A stretch of DNA of 8,080 bases, from positions 1 to 8,080 of the forward strand of contig QMXQ01000065.1 of assembly GCA_003662205.1 (NCBI GenBank). Direction: 5' to 3'. The notes beneath the pieces were generated by a model, which was given only the letters and a program-made list of their open reading frames with translations, did no database searches and was not told the origin of the DNA. A program made the translations under genes and the position numbers. The stretch comes from Candidatus Bathyarchaeota archaeon (lineage in GTDB: Archaea > Thermoproteota > Bathyarchaeia > TCS64). Below are positions 6,094 to 8,080 of this stretch, one piece after another (positions within the stretch are counted from its first letter, which is position 1; every line of letters starts with the position of its first letter).

Positions 6094-6609
6094 GTGACCA
6101 TCGTCATCGACGACGCCGGCTACGGCGACCTCCTCTTCGGCGCCGTCATCGGCGCGTACCGCCCCGAGACGGGCGAGTTCATCTACGACGTCATCGACAT
6201 CAAGTACTTCCAGCGCCCCCGGTTCGCCCGTAAGGAGTACCTGTCAGAGGCGAGGCGGATCGCCCTGGAGCTCGTGGACAGGCTCGGGCTGGAGGAGGGG
6301 GAGCAGGTGCAGCTGTGCCGCGGCGACATCCTCGACGAGGCCGCCGCCGCCCTGGAGGAGAGGCTGGGGAAGGACCGGGTGGCCCGGGTGAAGGTTGAGG
6401 GAGAGGCCCAGAGGCTCGTGGAGCTGGCGTACCTGAACGAGATACGGAACCTCGGGTACGAGCCCATCCCGGACCGGACGGAGCGGTGGGGGAAGAGCTT
6501 CTTCCACATGCTCCGCTGGCTGAAGGCCCACCCGGAGATGCTGAGGTGGGCGAAGACGGGATGGCCCCGCCTCAAGAGGTTCAGACTCTTCAAGAGGCGG
6601 CGCGGCTGA
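6094..6609 (+). CDS. Uncharacterised 171-aa protein with IDDAGxGD N-terminus
   Basis: I do not recognise a named family. The GTG at 6094 lies 20 bp after the HMG-CoA reductase stop with a GGGG purine run (6082-6085) 8 bases before it, so the two genes are probably cotranscribed. The N-terminus is a hydrophobic strand ending in adjacent acids (IDDAGYGD, residues 5-12). It is followed by a strand (AVIGAYR), FIYDVIDIKYF (29-39), a helix (49-64), QVQLCRGDILDEAAAALEE (71-89) and VEGEAQRLVELAYLNEI (101-117). The strand/helix order with acids on the first strand loosely recalls an RNase H-like fold; this is inference only. The last 40 residues hold Trp-rich RW motifs and a strongly basic end (KRFRLFKRRRG) that could bind nucleic acid or membrane phosphate. 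No signal peptide or clear membrane segment is present. Confidence 0.8.
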   Translation: MTIVIDDAGYGDLLFGAVIGAYRPETGEFIYDVIDIKYFQRPRFARKEYLSEARRIALELVDRLGLEEGEQVQLCRGDILDEAAAALEERLGKDRVARVKVEGEAQRLVELAYLNEIRNLGYEPIPDRTERWGKSFFHMLRWLKAHPEMLRWAKTGWPRLKRFRLFKRRRG

Positions 6610-6612
6610 AGG

Positions 6613-6620
6613 CTTTTATG
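6613..6620 (+). promoter_or_regulatory. TATA-like box for the Trm112 gene
   Basis: CTTTTATG lies in the 41-bp gap between the 171-aa gene and the TTG start at 6651, about 35 bp before that codon. It would give a leader of roughly 10 bases, containing AGGA at 6637-6640 near its 5' end. The Trm112 gene may therefore have its own promoter as well as read-through from HMG-CoA reductase. Confidence 0.4.
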
Positions 6621-6650
6621 CCCCGATTTCCCCTCTAGGATCGAGCTGCC

Positions 6651-7226
6651 TTGAAGCCCTGGCTGCTGAACATTCTGGCTTGCCCCATCGACAAGCACCA
6701 CCCGCTGGAAGCGCGATTCTTCAGCTGGGAGACCTCCGAGGAGGAGATGCACAAGATCGCGTCGGAGGCCGGGACGCCCTCGCACTACTTCAGGAAGAGC
6801 TACAGGCACCTGGCGAAGCAGCTACTGGACGGGACCATAAGCCCGGCCGCGGTGCGGGCCATCGAGGACGTGACGGGCTCCAGGGACTCGGCGGGGCTGC
6901 TGGCCGAGGCCGTCGAAGCCGTGGGGCGCCTAGAGCAGGTGCTGGACCGATCGGAGGACGAGCTGCTCCGGGAGTTCCCCGACGACCTGGACAGGCTCTA
7001 CCGCTTCCTGAACCTCGTGGAGGTGGACGCCGGGCTCCTGGTCTGCCCCGAGTGCGGCCGCTGGTACCCGGTGGGGAGCGCCGTCGAGACCATACCCGAG
7101 CTGCTGCCCGACGACCTCCGCGAGGAGGAGCGCGACCTCGCCTGGCTGGAGCGGTGGCGGGATCGGGTGCCCGCGTCCGTGCTGGAGAGGGGGAAGCCCT
7201 TCAACCTGGGCGACCGGGATACATAA
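6651..7226 (+). CDS. Trm112 family methyltransferase activator, extended form
   Basis: Trm112 is a small partner protein that stabilises and activates several SAM-dependent methyltransferases, acting on tRNA, rRNA and release factor in archaea and eukaryotes. The start MKPWLLNILACPIDKHHPLE and the C-terminal CPECGRWYPV followed by IPELLPDDLRE are diagnostic. Likely zinc ligands are C11, C132 and C135, with H16 where eukaryotic proteins have a second N-terminal Cys. The protein has 191 residues against about 60 in bacteria and 125-135 in eukaryotes. The extra length is a helical, charged insert, about 28-125, between the two halves of the zinc fold. The TTG start is chosen because it begins exactly at the family N-terminus and no upstream alternative gives similarity. 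No methyltransferase partner lies in the window. Confidence 0.9.
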   Translation: MKPWLLNILACPIDKHHPLEARFFSWETSEEEMHKIASEAGTPSHYFRKSYRHLAKQLLDGTISPAAVRAIEDVTGSRDSAGLLAEAVEAVGRLEQVLDRSEDELLREFPDDLDRLYRFLNLVEVDAGLLVCPECGRWYPVGSAVETIPELLPDDLREEERDLAWLERWRDRVPASVLERGKPFNLGDRDT

Positions 7227-7250
7227 AATTTATCTACTAGTTAGTAGTAG
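7223..7250 (+). promoter_or_regulatory. Promoter of zinc-finger gene with near-perfect palindrome
   Basis: ATAAAATTTAT (7223-7233) overlaps the Trm112 stop and is a strong TATA candidate about 33 bp before the ATG at 7261. Immediately downstream is CTACTA-GT-TAGTAG (7234-7247), a perfect 6-bp inverted repeat with a 2-bp centre, followed by a third TAG. A dimeric regulator here would cover the space between TATA and the start site. The message would have a leader of only a few bases. Confidence 0.55.
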
Positions 7251-7260
7251 TCACTATTCG

Positions 7261-7458
7261 ATGGTGGTCAGTAAAAGGCGGTTCATCTGCGGCTGCGGCT
7301 CCATACCCCTCCACTACTGCAAGGTCTGCGGCACGCCGTACCTCAGCATAGAGGACGCGGAGGAGTGCGAGAGGGGACACATGAACCAGCCGGCGGAGGA
7401 GGTGACTGCCGCCAAGATGGTGGGACCATTCGCAGCGCAGACCGGTGAGGGGCTCTAG
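7261..7458 (+). CDS. Small zinc-finger protein, C2H2-like with CCCH ligands
   Basis: This 65-aa protein has the ligand spacing C20-x2-C23-x12-C36-x3-H40, with Y27 three residues after C23 plus one and a small hydrophobic residue (A33) three before C36. This is the classical beta-beta-alpha zinc-finger layout with the first His replaced by Cys. An additional C10-x-C12 pair precedes it (FICGCG). The C-terminal 25 residues (from about 41) look unstructured. It is probably a nucleic-acid-binding regulator, possibly acting on its own promoter, where a palindrome sits next to the TATA box; both statements are inference. The ATG is the only start giving the whole motif. It has its own promoter 35 bp after the Trm112 stop. 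A rubredoxin-like electron carrier is less likely because the second knuckle is Cys-x3-His. Confidence 0.75.
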   Translation: MVVSKRRFICGCGSIPLHYCKVCGTPYLSIEDAEECERGHMNQPAEEVTAAKMVGPFAAQTGEGL

Positions 7459-7463
7459 ACCGT

Positions 7464-7487
7464 CCTTTTATTCAAATTCCGCTCTTT
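7464..7487 (+). terminator. Pyrimidine-rich stretch after the zinc-finger gene
   Basis: CCTTTTATT (7464-7472) and CTCTTTT (7482-7488) lie just after the TAG at 7456-7458 and resemble archaeal T-tract terminators. The first tract (TTTTATT, 7466-7472) could instead be a TATA box for the structured element downstream. Both readings fit. Confidence 0.35.
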
Positions 7488-7489
7488 TC

Positions 7490-7577
7490 GGATGAAAATC
7501 CCTTCGTCCTCTAATCTCGGGTTCCACACTTGCCCCCTTATGCGGAGGTAGAGGACTGAAGGTTGCAACCATGGGTT
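7490..7577 (+). ncRNA. Candidate structured RNA in convergent intergenic gap
   Basis: GGAT-GAAA-ATCC (7490-7501) forms a 4-bp hairpin with a GNRA tetraloop on the plus strand. It abuts a long stem in which 7502-7513 pairs with 7549-7561 in twelve pairs with one bulged T at 7557 (GTCCTCTA with TAGAGGAC inside, CTTC with GAAG outside). A possible inner stem pairs 7523-7528 with 7541-7546 with one mismatch. Then come the palindrome GGTTGCAACC (7561-7570) and AACC-ATG-GGTT (7567-7577). No reading frame explains this region, and a TATA-like TTTTATT lies about 20 bp upstream. It matches no tRNA, C/D or H/ACA pattern I could fit. The minus strand could also be the transcribed one. Confidence 0.35.
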
Positions 7578-7722
7578 CAGATCGGAGGACGCTGAATCGC
7601 GCCGCCGTTAGCAGCTTTTAGTGGTAACTCAAGGCTTCCAATTTCCAAAGCTCTAAGCAGGTTGTGATTAGAGAAAGAGGGGGTTAGGTTCGAGAGGTGC
7701 TGCGGCTGGTGGAGAATAGGGC

Positions 7723-8080
7723 TTAGAACTCCTCCTCTTCTTTCTCCTCGCCTTTCTCCTTCTCCTCTTCTTCTTCCTTCGGCTTCGTCGCTGCGATGAC
7801 GTCGTCGATCCGGAGCACCATAGACGCGAGCTCCGTCGCCGTCTTGATGGCCTGCTCCTTCACCTTCGTCGGGTCGAGGACGCCCTTCTCCCGCATGTCG
7901 ACGATATCGCCGGTGTATATGTCGACACCCATGAACTGGCCGTTCTCCTTCTCGTGGGCCGCCTTCAGCGCCACCATGGTGTCGAGGACGTCATGGCCGG
8001 CGTTCTCCGCGAGGGTCTTCGGCACCACCTCAAGGGCGTCGCTGAAGGCCTCGATGGCGAGCTGCTCCCTGCCGCCGATC
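7723..8080 (-). CDS. Thermosome (group II chaperonin) subunit, C-terminal part
   Basis: The thermosome is the ATP-driven double-ring protein-folding chamber of archaea. The 118 residues in the window are the end of the equatorial domain. GGREQLAIEAFSDALEVVPKTLAENAG is the conserved helix that precedes the ATP-site region, followed by GVDIYTGDIVDMREKGVLDP (with the GVD and TGD turns) and the C-terminal AIKTATELASMVLRIDDVIAA. The gene continues off the right edge; GTG codons at the start of VVPKTL are internal. After DDVIAATKPK the protein ends in a 17-residue Glu/Lys tail ending in Phe, instead of the Gly-Gly-Met tail common in thermosomes. It converges on the zinc-finger gene across a 264-bp gap, and a pyrimidine tract on its strand at 7680-7670 may serve as terminator. 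Confidence 0.95.
   Translation of the reverse strand, partial: IGGREQLAIEAFSDALEVVPKTLAENAGHDVLDTMVALKAAHEKENGQFMGVDIYTGDIVDMREKGVLDPTKVKEQAIKTATELASMVLRIDDVIAATKPKEEEEEKEKGEEKEEEEF

Noticed and set aside
7490..7561. Possible C/D box guide RNA (GATGA and CTGA elements)
   Set aside because: The C-like box deviates from RUGAUGA, no D'/C' pair is present, and the CTGA lies within the base-paired stem.
7573..7583. GGGTTCAGATC resembling a tRNA T-arm
   Set aside because: No complementary 3' half of the T-stem follows, and no acceptor stem or anticodon arm could be fitted on either strand.

Overview
The window reads as about 8 kb of a GC-rich archaeal chromosome. The archaeal markers are a thermosome C-terminus, an archaeal-type phosphopantetheine adenylyltransferase, a long archaeal Trm112, an LplB-type lipoate ligase subunit, a DUF763 protein, TATA-box promoters (some so close to the start codon that transcripts would be nearly leaderless), and frequent TTG/GTG starts. 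A Bathyarchaeia-like or Thermoplasmatota-like source would fit, but I cannot settle the lineage from this sequence. No mobile element, CRISPR array, rRNA or tRNA is visible; the content is largely housekeeping.

Layout. 1-264: the 3' part of thyX (flavin-dependent thymidylate synthase), broken at its left side by a 28-bp perfect inverted repeat that looks like a fold-back sequence artefact at a contig edge. 372-650: lplB, the small lipoate-ligase subunit, with a structured leader. 625-1770 (minus): a DUF763 protein converging on lplB, with a promoter flanked by two palindromes. 1896-2987 (plus): a DSD1/D-threonine-aldolase-type PLP enzyme, convergent and only 3 bp from 2991-4163 (minus), an M20 metallohydrolase most like YgeY. 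That hydrolase follows coaD (4181-4657, minus) by 17 bp in one apparent transcription unit.

4799-6073 (plus): class II HMG-CoA reductase, the committed step to mevalonate and archaeal lipids, divergent from coaD across a 141-bp two-way promoter region. It is followed by an unrecognised 171-aa protein (6094-6609) and, with its own TATA box, a Trm112-type methyltransferase activator (6651-7226). 7261-7458 encodes a 65-aa protein with a near-classical beta-beta-alpha zinc finger (CCCH ligands), preceded by a near-perfect palindrome between its TATA box and start codon. The convergent gap 7459-7722 holds a long hairpin next to a GAAA-tetraloop hairpin, a candidate structured RNA. The right edge (7723-8080, minus) is the C-terminus of a thermosome subunit ending in a Glu/Lys tail.

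Functional links: coaD (CoA synthesis) and HMG-CoA reductase (CoA thioester reduction) share a divergent promoter region. LplB, Trm112 and the thermosome act in cofactor attachment, methylation of tRNA/translation factors and protein folding. The least explained elements are the DUF763 protein, the 171-aa protein, the zinc-finger miniprotein, the candidate RNA and the palindromes sitting in several promoters.
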